The notes under the pieces: generated by a model
What the model was told of the DNA's origin: nothing
The model's database searches: none
Seen by the model: only the letters and a program-made list of their open reading frames with translations
Part shown: piece after piece, positions 26,662 to 36,213 of the stretch
Numbering within the stretch: position 1 is the first letter of the stretch
Layout: each line of letters begins with the position of its first letter
NCBI RefSeq assembly: GCF_000024205.1
Contig: NC_013216.1
Location: 3,658,001-3,722,000, forward strand
Source of the DNA: Desulfofarcimen acetoxidans DSM 771
GTDB taxonomy: Bacteria; Bacillota; Desulfotomaculia; Desulfotomaculales; Desulfofarciminaceae
Reading direction: 5' to 3'
Length of the DNA stretch: 64,000 nucleotides
Program-made: the position numbers and the translations under genes

Positions 26662-27315
26662 CTACTCCTCAACCCCCCGTTCACGGGCAAGCACCTCCAG
26701 TAAGCTTTCCATCATGGCCTCAAGAGAACTCAAGTAATCCTCATACCACCTTTTCCGCAGCCTGGAGATAACAAAAGCAACACCGGCGGCCGCCAAACCG
26801 GACACCGTTGCGTCAAAGGCGGTGAGCAGCGAATCTGCCAGAGTTTTGGTATCACCCTGACCAAGGGCAATCATGCCCGGCCCCAGAGGAATCAGAGTGG
26901 CCATCAATCCAAGCATGGGCCCCAAACGTGCAACCAAATCAGTCCTGTTGGTTATTTTAACATAATGCAATTCCTCACCGGCAAGCAAACGGCGGGCCAG
27001 GGCCCGCAAGGAAGCGGCAGGCAAGTTGCTGTGCCTGCTTAGCTCGCCAAGAACTGCTTTCTGGCGCCGGAACAAGCGGCTTTTCTCAATTTCCTCCATG
27101 ATCTTCCCGGCATTTTTCCCCTGAAATTTTTCGACCATTTCCGGCACGTTTATCTTTACCTTACGCCGATCCGTAAGGGCTTCCGCCAGCAAGCCACCCA
27201 ACTCCACCACTGCCAAAGCCATAAACAGCAGCAAAATAATAATAGTAGGAATTAGTAAAGCAGACGAAATAGTATGCATCGTATCTCTAAGCAGCGTCAA
27301 CATAGAAACTGTCAC
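26662..27315 (-). CDS. MotA/TolQ/ExbB-type proton channel
   Basis: The 217-residue protein has three membrane helices: about 17-40, then ARLGPMLGLMATLIPLGPGMIAL and FDATVSGLAAAGVAFVISRL, separated by a long cytosolic stretch, as in ExbB/TolQ. Family members convert the proton gradient into mechanical work on a partner protein. Its GTG start overlaps the stop of the upstream surface-protein gene in a GTGA, so the two are translationally coupled, and DUF2149 follows after ten bases. No TonB-like or outer-membrane receptor gene is present, as expected for a monoderm. Confidence 0.85.
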   Translation of the reverse strand: MTVSMLTLLRDTMHTISSALLIPTIIILLLFMALAVVELGGLLAEALTDRRKVKINVPEMVEKFQGKNAGKIMEEIEKSRLFRRQKAVLGELSRHSNLPAASLRALARRLLAGEELHYVKITNRTDLVARLGPMLGLMATLIPLGPGMIALGQGDTKTLADSLLTAFDATVSGLAAAGVAFVISRLRKRWYEDYLSSLEAMMESLLEVLARERGVEE

Positions 27316-28598
27316 CTAACAACCTCCCTTATATGTTCCATGTATCTTTTACCTGACCCCCCAAGCAATAAGACACCAAGCAATACTGCCGCAAAAATAT
27401 CCAGTGTATTTTGCCGCTTCTGCTGCTGCAAAGGCACAGCATCAGATGACATCTCATATACGCGCCAGGGCTGGCTGCCCGACTGTTCGGAAGCGGCAGG
27501 GGCAGCTGTGGAAACAGCGGCTGTGATCTCCTTTTTCGCCAGGTGTTGCCGGTTGTCTTCAGACACCGGCAACCCGAACGGATTATCAACTTCTCCGTTC
27601 TTTTGAGGACCGGCGCCGAAAGGCTCAGAACTTTGACCGGGCCCGGTCTCCCTGGGACCGTTTACGATACATGTTGCCGTTAAATTACCCACTACAGTAC
27701 TGACTGCAATGGTAGCCGCGCCCGGACCCACAACTGTCACCAGACCGTTGTGATCCACTGTGGCCACACCGGGATCGCTGGAACTCCAGGTCACGCTCTT
27801 GTCCGTAGCTTCATACGGGGCCACGGTAGCCGTCAACCGTACCGTACTGCCTACTTTAAGATTGACTGCATTCTGATCCAGAGTAACTCCGGCAGGAGGC
27901 ATGCCCCCCAACATCACATCGATGGAATGCACCCATTTGGCAGACTGCGGAGCGGTACATTCATCAGGCTCCTTCTGACCAAACAGCAGCCTGAACCTGG
28001 TTGAAGTGTCGTAAACGCTGAAATCCGGAACTTCGCCATAACGCTGCCAGTTATCCTTGTACGCAATAATAGGATCTACACGGATCGCCCCGTAAACTGC
28101 TTCAAGTGTAGAAGAACCCTTTTCATAGTCCCAGCCCGCAGGCAGATTAGGATAATAATAACGGGGGGTATCCAGCAGGTAGGACTTATCTAAACATTGA
28201 TACCAGCCCTTTCTTATATCGGTGGCATAAAAATAAAATTTTTGCACAGAATTGACATCAATACCGGCATCCGCCAGCAAGTCTGTCAACCTGACTCCGG
28301 TGGCCGCATCCATACACACAGACGGCATGCTGTCAATAAAAGTATAAGCCTGTTTTACCTGTGAAAGCTGATCAAAATCACTAAGAGTATAAACCTTCTT
28401 TGTATAGTAAGGCCCGCCAAAATAACCAACCTTAATCACAAGCGTATCAGACGGCACTCCTTGTATACCGGTGCCACAGCCTGTACTGGCCATACCCGGC
28501 CCGGCAATGTACAACAGGCTAAGCAATGCGGCCGGAACCAGCCCAAGAAGAACTGCTTTTCGCAACCGGAATTTAAACTCCAACCATCTCAACCTCAT
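27312..28598 (-). CDS. Membrane-anchored sulfite-oxidase-like protein with Big2 domain
   Basis: The 428-residue protein has a signal segment (about 12-38) and a sulfite-oxidase-like domain (about 50-235) with DSMPSVCM, DLLADAGID, LLDTPRYYYPN and FRLLFGQ. A Big2 domain (about 238-315) and a linker lead to a C-terminal membrane helix (about 398-414) followed by a short basic cytosolic tail. It is the only large member held by a C-terminal helix, and its stop codon overlaps the start of the ExbB-type gene. It is the best candidate in the array for the protein moved by the proton channel. That function is inference. Confidence 0.75.
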   Translation of the reverse strand: MRLRWLEFKFRLRKAVLLGLVPAALLSLLYIAGPGMASTGCGTGIQGVPSDTLVIKVGYFGGPYYTKKVYTLSDFDQLSQVKQAYTFIDSMPSVCMDAATGVRLTDLLADAGIDVNSVQKFYFYATDIRKGWYQCLDKSYLLDTPRYYYPNLPAGWDYEKGSSTLEAVYGAIRVDPIIAYKDNWQRYGEVPDFSVYDTSTRFRLLFGQKEPDECTAPQSAKWVHSIDVMLGGMPPAGVTLDQNAVNLKVGSTVRLTATVAPYEATDKSVTWSSSDPGVATVDHNGLVTVVGPGAATIAVSTVVGNLTATCIVNGPRETGPGQSSEPFGAGPQKNGEVDNPFGLPVSEDNRQHLAKKEITAAVSTAAPAASEQSGSQPWRVYEMSSDAVPLQQQKRQNTLDIFAAVLLGVLLLGGSGKRYMEHIREVVR

Positions 28599-28660
28599 TG
28601 CTCTTCACTCCATCGTGACCGGTTAGATACTTTTAATGTAAATCATTATCAACGCTTAAA

Positions 28661-30181
28661 TTATTGCAGCAAGTTATATAATCGTAAAATCATGACAGCC
28701 GCTTCAGCCCTGGTAGTAAGCAATTGGGGGGCAAATCTGTCTTCGCTCACTCCGCTTACTATTCCACAGCTTACTGCCAGTGCAATATCCTGCCTTGCCC
28801 AGGGTGATATAGCATCTTTATCCGCGAACTTGTCAGTTGCCTGCTGTGTAATAGCATGGGACAAATCTTTAGTTGACTTCATTTTCAAGGCCCTGGTGAT
28901 AATTACGGATATTTGTTCTCTGGTTATGCATTCATTCGGAGCATAAGTATTATCATCATTACCCTTAATTAACCCCGCCTTGACTGCTGCGGCTACATAA
29001 TCGTGATACCACGCGCTTGCCGGCACATCCTTAAAGGAAAGGTCTTCGCCCTGATTAACTTCAATATGCAAAGCCTTAACGAGCCACTGGGCGAATTGGG
29101 CGCGTGTTGTTTTTTCATCCGGCTTGAATTCCGTTTCGGTTCCATCAATAACCCCTTTTTCCACCAAAGTGTTAATGTCTTCTTTAGCCCAGTGATTTTG
29201 TAGGTCTATAAAATCGCTGATCATGTCTTCTGCTTTATTGACCGTATTTTTCCCGGTCCCATCAGCAGGGGCAGATACCCCGGTGTTATATTGAAAAGTT
29301 TTTACCTCGCTGTCTAATTTGCCAAAACCAATTGTTCTTGCTTTAACTGTTACAGTACCATTAATAGGTATTGGTTTATTCATTTCCTCCGGGCGGAACT
29401 GAGGGTAGCTGATATTAAAAATATTGCTTCCGTAAGTTGGATCAGATCCATCCAGAGTATAGTACACCATAATATTTTCCGGTATATCATCAGGCCTTTT
29501 TAATGTTACTTTTGTGCCCGGGGCAACCGTACCGGGATTAGTATCAACAGAGGGAGCTTCCCAATGCTCCAGGGGCTCCGTTGATACTTCAATGGTTCCT
29601 CCTGCCAACATTTGCTGAATCATAACACAATCACCAATAGTTGGTTCATTCGGCTTCCGCTGTCCAAAGCAAATTCTTCCATCTGAATCATTCATTGCTA
29701 TTATCGTTTCGACCGGTATTTTTCCTTTTTCACTGCGCTTGGGCGGCCATTCCACACAGTCACCGGGACTTTCACCATCAGGAAAATAATAACGCGGTTC
29801 CTCCAGTAATTGTGCTCTGGTATAATCCATACGCACAAAACCTCCTCCGGAAGGTCTGAGTGTAAACAAGGTGGCATTGTCTTTTAAGCCCGCCACATCT
29901 AAAATGCTCTTAAGCGTTGGTCCGGTTAGATTTTTAAATACTTTTAGTGAAGGCCAATGGTTATATCCGGAATAGGTATAAGTTTTTTGCGGCAGTGCCC
30001 TCAAATCGGCCATAGTGAAATTTACTACTTTATTAACCCCGTCGCCTTTAACCGTCAACACCACCGGTTCCCCCGCAGAAGACGCTAGCGGCGCAACTGT
30101 ACTAAGCAACCCGGCAATAATACAGAGCGCCACCAGGCAGACCGGCAGTTTTATTATCCCATAAGTTTTAAGTTTTTCCAT
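28661..30181 (-). CDS. SLH-anchored sulfite-oxidase-like protein with chitobiase-like domain
   Basis: The 506-residue protein has a signal peptide (about 12-36) and a sulfite-oxidase-like domain (about 38-205) with FTMADLRALPQKTYTYSG, LLEEPRYYFPDG and RICFGQ. A chitobiase/beta-hexosaminidase C-terminal-type beta domain follows (about 210-300; VYYTLDGSDPTYG, VTVKARTIG), then three SLH repeats (about 335-506). The first 300 residues closely parallel the protein at 39721, which has a different ending, so domain swapping at the C-terminus has shaped this set. Confidence 0.82.
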   Translation of the reverse strand: MEKLKTYGIIKLPVCLVALCIIAGLLSTVAPLASSAGEPVVLTVKGDGVNKVVNFTMADLRALPQKTYTYSGYNHWPSLKVFKNLTGPTLKSILDVAGLKDNATLFTLRPSGGGFVRMDYTRAQLLEEPRYYFPDGESPGDCVEWPPKRSEKGKIPVETIIAMNDSDGRICFGQRKPNEPTIGDCVMIQQMLAGGTIEVSTEPLEHWEAPSVDTNPGTVAPGTKVTLKRPDDIPENIMVYYTLDGSDPTYGSNIFNISYPQFRPEEMNKPIPINGTVTVKARTIGFGKLDSEVKTFQYNTGVSAPADGTGKNTVNKAEDMISDFIDLQNHWAKEDINTLVEKGVIDGTETEFKPDEKTTRAQFAQWLVKALHIEVNQGEDLSFKDVPASAWYHDYVAAAVKAGLIKGNDDNTYAPNECITREQISVIITRALKMKSTKDLSHAITQQATDKFADKDAISPWARQDIALAVSCGIVSGVSEDRFAPQLLTTRAEAAVMILRLYNLLQ

Positions 30182-30223
30182 AGCTCTCCGCCTTTCCTGA
30201 CTATCCTTAATAAATTTTCTGTA

Positions 30224-30784
30224 TTACTGCAATTCCAAGCTCACCAGCCATTTGGTAAAACGCTGCCCGGTCTTGTCATTGCAAATAATCAATTGCATGC
30301 TGCCCTCCCCGCCTGCCTGCGTTATTAACGGCTTGCCATGATCAGCATAGACAATATACACATTATCCGGCTGCATAACTTCAGACATATCCAACACCTG
30401 GCTGTAGTAATCAACACCCCTGGCAATAATCTTGGTGTACTTTCGAGTAAGTCCGGGATCTATACCATCCAGAACTCCCAGTAGCAATGTGCCGGTATAA
30501 TCATGCTCGCTGCTATTTGCAGAATTATTGCTACATGAACTACTACAATTGGTTTGAACCACCATTTTCTTCTCCACAGCCGGCAGTTTCTGAAGATCAG
30601 CTACAGTAAAACTACCCAATGTCCCGTCACCGGCTTTTATTACTAACCTTCCTTCCTGCTGAACGCTGCTGAAGTGGTTTAATAACGAGAAACCAACAAC
30701 AGCCAGGACCAGCAGCATAATTCCTCCAATTAACCATTTTGTAGAGTTAAAGCCTTTACTTGCGTTAAACTTGGTTTCAACCAT
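30224..30784 (-). CDS. Membrane-anchored single sulfite-oxidase-like domain protein (copy 2)
   Basis: The 186-residue protein has a membrane anchor (about 16-36) and one sulfite-oxidase-like domain: VADLQKLPAVEKKM, LLGVLDGID, VMQPDNVYIVYADHG and GEGSMQLIICND. A NCSSSCSNNSANS insert near residue 85 with two cysteines is absent from the paralog at 23362. The gene lies directly downstream of the short module-A protein gene and upstream of the SLH protein at 28661. Confidence 0.72.
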   Translation of the reverse strand: MVETKFNASKGFNSTKWLIGGIMLLVLAVVGFSLLNHFSSVQQEGRLVIKAGDGTLGSFTVADLQKLPAVEKKMVVQTNCSSSCSNNSANSSEHDYTGTLLLGVLDGIDPGLTRKYTKIIARGVDYYSQVLDMSEVMQPDNVYIVYADHGKPLITQAGGEGSMQLIICNDKTGQRFTKWLVSLELQ

Positions 30785-30827
30785 CCTGTTGCCTCCAGGT
30801 TAATTATGAAAAAATCAACGGTTTTGG

Positions 30828-30858
30828 GCACCGGTTCCGCTATCAACCGAGCCGGTGC
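30828..30858. repeat. Hairpin between 30784 and 30903 genes
   Basis: GCACCGG and CCGGTGC (7 bp) enclose a GGTT..AACC inner pairing. On the plus strand it is followed by four T residues. On the coding (minus) strand it lacks a U tract. It marks the 118-base gap between two genes of the array. Function is not known. Confidence 0.35.
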
Positions 30859-30902
30859 TTTTATCTCCTATTTACGCATAATATTCGGTTTAGCCGGCGT
30901 TA

Positions 30903-31436
30903 TTACGGATTTACGGTAAAACTCATGCTATGGTTGGGAGCAGCCAGCGGTACCTGGGCATCCCAGCCGTTCCAAGCATAAACATCCACATATGCTGTCC
31001 CGCTCAAACCGGACGGAAGAACAAAATCCGAAGTAACGGTTGATCCTGTAACGGGAATACCGGATGATACTCCAACACAGTCCAGCACTTTGCCACCTTC
31101 TTCAACCGTGGCTCCTGTACCATGTCTCACCTGCACAATAACTAACCCGTCAGTTGTCTCATTACTGTTATTAGTTATCTGAGCTTGCACCCGGTACCCG
31201 TGTTGCCCCGCTACAGTATTTATTTCTTCATTATTTGAAGGAGTCAATACCTGCACGTTACTGATATTAAGCTCATTTACTGCACCGCCGCCGGCATTAT
31301 TGATTTGCTGAGTAACGGGAGCAACCGTCAGTCTCGGGAGGGTCTGAAGAAGAGAGTTAACTTCGTCTGCCAAACCGGCCGGTATAAAACTCAAAAATAT
31401 GATGATGCAAATTAATAGCGACAATATTTTTTTCAC
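30903..31436 (-). CDS. Secreted protein consisting of module A
   Basis: The 177-residue protein has a signal peptide (ending at GLA, about residue 23), a short linker and one copy of a roughly 110-residue beta-type module. Its key strings are GYRVQAQITNNS, GLVIVQVRHGTGAT, GGKVLDCVGV and GLSGTAYVDVYAW, ending SMSFTVNP. The same module ends the proteins at 31496, 33328 and 39721. I do not recognise it as a named domain. It starts at a GTG with GGAGGG nine bases upstream. Confidence 0.65.
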   Translation of the reverse strand: MKKILSLLICIIIFLSFIPAGLADEVNSLLQTLPRLTVAPVTQQINNAGGGAVNELNISNVQVLTPSNNEEINTVAGQHGYRVQAQITNNSNETTDGLVIVQVRHGTGATVEEGGKVLDCVGVSSGIPVTGSTVTSDFVLPSGLSGTAYVDVYAWNGWDAQVPLAAPNHSMSFTVNP

Positions 31437-31495
31437 TTTTTCATGCCCTCCGACTCAACAAATTAATTATTGAATTAACTTTCTCTCTTCTTACT

Positions 31496-33232
31496 TTAAG
31501 ACGTAATATCAAAGCTAAATTTTTGATAAGGTATGTCAATGGGTACATTTGATTCATCAAAAACATAAACATCCACATACGCCTTGCCGGCCGGAAGACC
31601 GGACAGGTTAAAATCAGCATAGATATCCACTCCTACCACCGGAACGTCGGTCTTTAAACTGGCTATCCCCAATGGTTTTCCACCACAATTCGCTGCGGCA
31701 CCATCACTACCACGCACTTGGAGCACAGCCACAGTGGTCTGCTGCTTTCCGGTATTATTGTTAAGATGTACCTGCAAGCGGAAAGCTCCCTGCACGGGAA
31801 CGGAGGTTATCTCCTGATACGAACTGTTCAAAAGCTTGACGCCGCTTACGCTCACACTTGCATCCATACTACTGCCCTTATCAACCTTATATTCATCCAA
31901 CACATTACCATCCACATCTCTGGTAATCATGGTCAGAACATCACCTTCTATTTTTATATACGTATAACAAGTCACATTTGACAATACTTTGGCAACGTAA
32001 TCATGCTGTTTCGGATTGATGTAAAACTTGTTGCCCGCATTACCCATCAAGTAAGTAATCCCGCCTGTCGGTCTATCCTGAACCTGGCCCTGGTAGATGG
32101 GATAGGTGCGCATATACATATGCTGGTGTCCTACGAAAACCATGTCAACTCCGTTACGCTCCAACACCGGCACCCAGTATTGCCTGATGATATCGGAAGC
32201 TGCAGCGTCATTGTCACCTATATTGATGGTATAGGCAGGCACATGAAACATAACAAATTTCCATTTCTTATTACTTTGCTGTAAATCGTTTTCCAGCCAA
32301 GTTATGCCGGCCTGGTAAGCATCGCCATCACAACCCATCAGGCTGCTGTCCAGCACAACAAAATGAGCATTACCATAGTCAAATGAATAGTTATGTCCTT
32401 CATACCCAACCGGCCCGTTTTGGGGCAAGGCAAAATATTTATTAAACAGATCAGCATCGCCACTATCATGATTCCCTTCGGCAGGCATTAGCGGTATATG
32501 ATCAAAAACACCTGCTGCAGCAGTGAACAGTTGAGACCAATCCCCGGTGTCTTCCGAATTGTCAACTATGTCACCGGCTTGCAAGGCAAATTTTATATCC
32601 GGATATGCGCTGCAGGCCTGTGCCAGAAGCTGCTGCCAGATACCGGCACTGGTATCATAATAACCGGAATGCACGTCACCCATAAACATAAAAGAAAAAT
32701 TATTTGTCGCAGCCGCCGTAGTAAAGGTAGCCGGCTCGCTCCAGCCACTGTCCTTGCCGACACGGTAGACATATGTGGTACCAGGCTGCAAATTATCCAA
32801 CTCAGCCACAAAATGATTGAAACCGCCGTACAACTGGCTGCCAGCAATATCCTTTTCCTGCGCGCTGCTGAAATCATCCGTACTGCCACTTTGCGGCAAA
32901 TACTGAATCTTACTGCCGGCAACACCGTATACTCGCCAGGATACAGTCTGGGTGGTCTGCGGATCGGCCGTCCAAGTCAGGATAATCTGGTCCGGCCGGG
33001 TGCTGTATAGCTGGGAATCAACATTCTGATCTGCTTGCGCAGGAATCTCATCCACATTTAGAGCAGCACCATACACCTGCGAGGAAATTGATTGGACTGC
33101 CGACGAACTGTTCAGATCAGGCTGGGCAAGGGTTTCTAGTGCCAGCCCCTGTCCTGTAAAAATTAAGCCGGCTATCAGCATTATCGCTAGCAACAGGCTA
33201 AACCCCATTAACCGGCATCTTTTCTCTGCCAT
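31496..33232 (-). CDS. Secreted purple-acid-phosphatase-like metallophosphoesterase with module A
   Basis: From the ATG at 33230-33232 (AAAGGAG seven bases upstream) the protein has 578 residues: a signal segment, a spacer, and the purple-acid-phosphatase N-terminal domain (RPDQIILTWTADPQTTQTV). The metallophosphoesterase domain has GDVHSG, GDIVDN, GNHDSGD, the histidine in FHVPAYT, and GHQHMYM, so all metal ligands are present. Module A (about the last 110 residues) follows. It is about two-thirds identical by eye to the enzyme at 18970 over the catalytic region, indicating duplication inside the array followed by exchange of the C-terminal module. Confidence 0.82.
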   Translation of the reverse strand: MAEKRCRLMGFSLLLAIMLIAGLIFTGQGLALETLAQPDLNSSSAVQSISSQVYGAALNVDEIPAQADQNVDSQLYSTRPDQIILTWTADPQTTQTVSWRVYGVAGSKIQYLPQSGSTDDFSSAQEKDIAGSQLYGGFNHFVAELDNLQPGTTYVYRVGKDSGWSEPATFTTAAATNNFSFMFMGDVHSGYYDTSAGIWQQLLAQACSAYPDIKFALQAGDIVDNSEDTGDWSQLFTAAAGVFDHIPLMPAEGNHDSGDADLFNKYFALPQNGPVGYEGHNYSFDYGNAHFVVLDSSLMGCDGDAYQAGITWLENDLQQSNKKWKFVMFHVPAYTINIGDNDAAASDIIRQYWVPVLERNGVDMVFVGHQHMYMRTYPIYQGQVQDRPTGGITYLMGNAGNKFYINPKQHDYVAKVLSNVTCYTYIKIEGDVLTMITRDVDGNVLDEYKVDKGSSMDASVSVSGVKLLNSSYQEITSVPVQGAFRLQVHLNNNTGKQQTTVAVLQVRGSDGAAANCGGKPLGIASLKTDVPVVGVDIYADFNLSGLPAGKAYVDVYVFDESNVPIDIPYQKFSFDITS

Positions 33233-33327
33233 AGTGCTTCTCCTTTCCATTCTATTCATGCTCTGCGGTTTGCCTGAGTAAGCTCAGCCCCGGGCCGTAA
33301 CCCCAGCCCAGGCCAAGCTTTGCTCAA

Positions 33328-36093
33328 CTATTGTGTAATATTAAAAGACAAGTTTTGATTGGGTTTAGCCCGCGGCACCATGGTGTCCCAACCGTCCCAA
33401 ACAAAAACATCCACAAAAGCCGGCCCGCTTAAACCAGCCGGCATGGTGAAATCAGCGCTAACCGGCTGACCGTCCACAGGAACCTCACCTTCCACCCCAA
33501 TACAACCCAGTACCCGGCCGCCACCGCTACTGGTAGCGCCAGGGCCTCCACGCACTTGTAAGATAGCCAACCCTTTGCTGGAACCACTATTATTATTGGC
33601 TATACTGGCCTGGATGCGATAGCCACCCTGGCAGGCTACAGAATTTATGCTCTTGCCTGACGAATCGTATAGACCGACATTGTTGACGACAAAATAGTGT
33701 CCGGCCAACACATTAACCCCGGCCAGCAGTGCGTTCCTCTGCAGGGCATCACCTGCCGTCCCAGCACCAATATATTGAAGCGTACCATCCCGGTAAATGG
33801 CGGTCGAACCCCGTAATACCTTTAACACATTGGCCAAACCGGATACTTTTTCAACATCTATCGTTGATCTATACCCCCAGACCACGACACTGCCGTCTGT
33901 CTTTACGGCAAAGATACCATCATCACCGCTCGTTACTGAGGCAACATCATGCAAACCAACGGGCACATTGCGCCTGCCATAGCTATTATCACCCCAAACC
34001 ACCACAGTGCCGTCGGCTTTTAACGCTGCGCAAGCAGAACCAACGGAAAGATCCACTACGTTGTTTAAACCATCCGGCACGTCATATTGTCCGGATGTAT
34101 ATCCCCAAACCACTAAGGTACCATCGTTTTTCAATGCGAAGGAGGTATTACCAAAAGCATAAATACGTGCTACGCCGGTTAAACCGGGCGGCACATCGCA
34201 CTGTCCGTTGGTGTTATCACCCCAGGCCGCCACCGTGCCGTCTTCACACAAGGCAAGATTATGGTATGATCCCGCTGCTATGGCCGTGATGCCTCCCAGA
34301 CCGGCCGAAACATCACATTGCCCCTTATTGTTTCTGCCCCAGACCACCACCATACCATCCTCACGCAAGGCAAGACAATGGTAATAACCCGTTGCTATGG
34401 ACGCAACATCATTAGCTTGTTCCGGCACGTCACACTGACCGTCGGCGTTATTGCCCCAAACCACCACCGTACCGTCCTCTTTTAAAGCCACAATATCAAT
34501 GGCAAGTGTCATTACTCCTATAGATTTAACGTTTTTTACACTTGCCGGCACCCTAGATATGCCAAATTGTTCATCTGTAATCGGACTGTTGTAATATAAC
34601 TTTAAATTGCCATCCATATTTACTGCAACCTGATATTCAGCTACATCATAAACTTTAGCAGCAGCCCGAACATAATCGCTGGCAGCGTAGGCCGCCGGGG
34701 TCTGTGGAATATTGGGAACCGGGCCGCTATAGGGAGGCGGGTCGTCTGTAAGCAAGTTCAGCCCCTGAGGCACATTGCATTGGCCGTTATAATTACCATA
34801 ATGTAAGTCAGTCAAATCACCCCAGGCCGCTACCGTACCATCCTCACGCAAAGTCAGCAGGTGTCGATTATTACCATAACCGCTGACAGCCAGAACTCTT
34901 TTATCTGATATTAGGGGGACACCCAAATCAACATTTTGGCCGGTATTATTACCCCAAACGGCCAGGCTGCCGTCCCACTTTAATGCGGCGGCATGGTATG
35001 CTCCAACTGCAATTGCCTTAACAAATTGCAAGTTTAAATTCTTAAATTCATTACCTTGACTATCTGTTCCCCAGATAACCAGAGTGCCATCGTCTCTTAA
35101 AGCAATACTGCTCTTGAAGCCGGCAGCAACCGCCACCACATGATCTAATCCGGCCGGCACCATACACTGGCCAGAGTTGTTGCCGCCCCAGGCCACCACC
35201 GTACCATCCGCTTTGAGGGCCAGCATATGCTCATAACCGCACTGAATGTCCACCACATTATTCAAGCCGGACGGCACCGTACACTGGCCTTTACTATTGT
35301 CGCCCCAGACTACTACCCTACCATCTTCCTCCAGGGCAGCAGAAAAATACCTACCGGCAGAAACAGCCACCACTTCACTCAAGCCAGTCGGCACATTACA
35401 TTGACCTTTAATATTATCGCCCCAGGCTACCACCCTGCCGTCAGCCTTACAGGCCAGGCTGTGTGCATTTCCTGCCGCCAGGGCGGTGACATTGGCCAAG
35501 TTGATCGGCACGTTACACTGTTTTTTATCATTGCCGCCCCAGGCCACCACCCTGCCGTTCTTTTTCAAGGCCAAGCTGTAATTATTGCCAACAGCCAGAC
35601 AGCATCTATAGCGGGCATAGTCGCTAGCCTGATAGGCAGCCGGTGTCCGGGGCAGAGGAGCCAGAGCAAAATCAAAACTGACCCGCTTGATATGAAGATC
35701 ATATGTGCTCTGACTGCCACTTGCAGAAGTAACCGTGATGGGAATAAGGTTGTCACCCACCGCTAAATCCCGACCATAGACCACAGCAGCCACGCCAGCC
35801 GCAACCTGAACACCGTTAATCCGCAAAGTGGCAGTAACACTGGCAGGCTGGGCAACTATTCGCACTTCCTCCACCCCATAGGCCACATCAACCACGCTCT
35901 CGGTCTGCTCACTGCTGAAAGCGGGATAAAGGCCGCAGGAAATCACCTTCTCCGCCCCGTCCTGATAAACCAAGCTTGCCACGGTAAGATTGCCTAGCGT
36001 ATTGTCATCACCGTCTGCATAAGTCACTGTCGCCAGGGGCAACGAACCAACCAACAGAGCCAGACAGAGGATCATTAAGCATATCTTTTTCAT
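33328..36093 (-). CDS. Secreted RCC1-repeat propeller protein with module A
   Basis: The 921-residue protein has a signal peptide (about 1-26) and a cadherin-like beta-sandwich domain (about 28-135, ending STYDLHIKR). Two blocks of RCC1-type propeller repeats follow (about 160-440 and 475-770), with repeated VVAWGDN..GQC.VP strings and LALKEDGTV-type strands. Module A ends the protein (about 810-921). Each block could form a separate seven-bladed propeller. It has no SLH repeats. RCC1-like propellers are interaction scaffolds, and the ligand here is unknown. The DNA repeats are periodic (about 150 bases) because of the protein repeats. Confidence 0.8.
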   Translation of the reverse strand: MKKICLMILCLALLVGSLPLATVTYADGDDNTLGNLTVASLVYQDGAEKVISCGLYPAFSSEQTESVVDVAYGVEEVRIVAQPASVTATLRINGVQVAAGVAAVVYGRDLAVGDNLIPITVTSASGSQSTYDLHIKRVSFDFALAPLPRTPAAYQASDYARYRCCLAVGNNYSLALKKNGRVVAWGGNDKKQCNVPINLANVTALAAGNAHSLACKADGRVVAWGDNIKGQCNVPTGLSEVVAVSAGRYFSAALEEDGRVVVWGDNSKGQCTVPSGLNNVVDIQCGYEHMLALKADGTVVAWGGNNSGQCMVPAGLDHVVAVAAGFKSSIALRDDGTLVIWGTDSQGNEFKNLNLQFVKAIAVGAYHAAALKWDGSLAVWGNNTGQNVDLGVPLISDKRVLAVSGYGNNRHLLTLREDGTVAAWGDLTDLHYGNYNGQCNVPQGLNLLTDDPPPYSGPVPNIPQTPAAYAASDYVRAAAKVYDVAEYQVAVNMDGNLKLYYNSPITDEQFGISRVPASVKNVKSIGVMTLAIDIVALKEDGTVVVWGNNADGQCDVPEQANDVASIATGYYHCLALREDGMVVVWGRNNKGQCDVSAGLGGITAIAAGSYHNLALCEDGTVAAWGDNTNGQCDVPPGLTGVARIYAFGNTSFALKNDGTLVVWGYTSGQYDVPDGLNNVVDLSVGSACAALKADGTVVVWGDNSYGRRNVPVGLHDVASVTSGDDGIFAVKTDGSVVVWGYRSTIDVEKVSGLANVLKVLRGSTAIYRDGTLQYIGAGTAGDALQRNALLAGVNVLAGHYFVVNNVGLYDSSGKSINSVACQGGYRIQASIANNNSGSSKGLAILQVRGGPGATSSGGGRVLGCIGVEGEVPVDGQPVSADFTMPAGLSGPAFVDVFVWDGWDTMVPRAKPNQNLSFNITQ

Positions 36094-36213
36094 GGTTTCC
36101 TTCCTTTCCTAGTTTATCCTTTAATTAATTATTATAAAAATATGGACCGCAGCAGCTTGCGGCTAAACTATAAAATTTTCATTGTATAATGAACGTTGAT
36201 TTTAAATTATTAA

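Noticed and set aside
33729-35766. Regular DNA repeats of about 150 bases that could look like a CRISPR or tandem repeat array, with long plus-strand open frames
   Set aside because: The periodicity follows the RCC1 protein repeats on the minus strand, and the plus-strand frames are shadows without ribosome sites. No CRISPR array was seen anywhere in the window.
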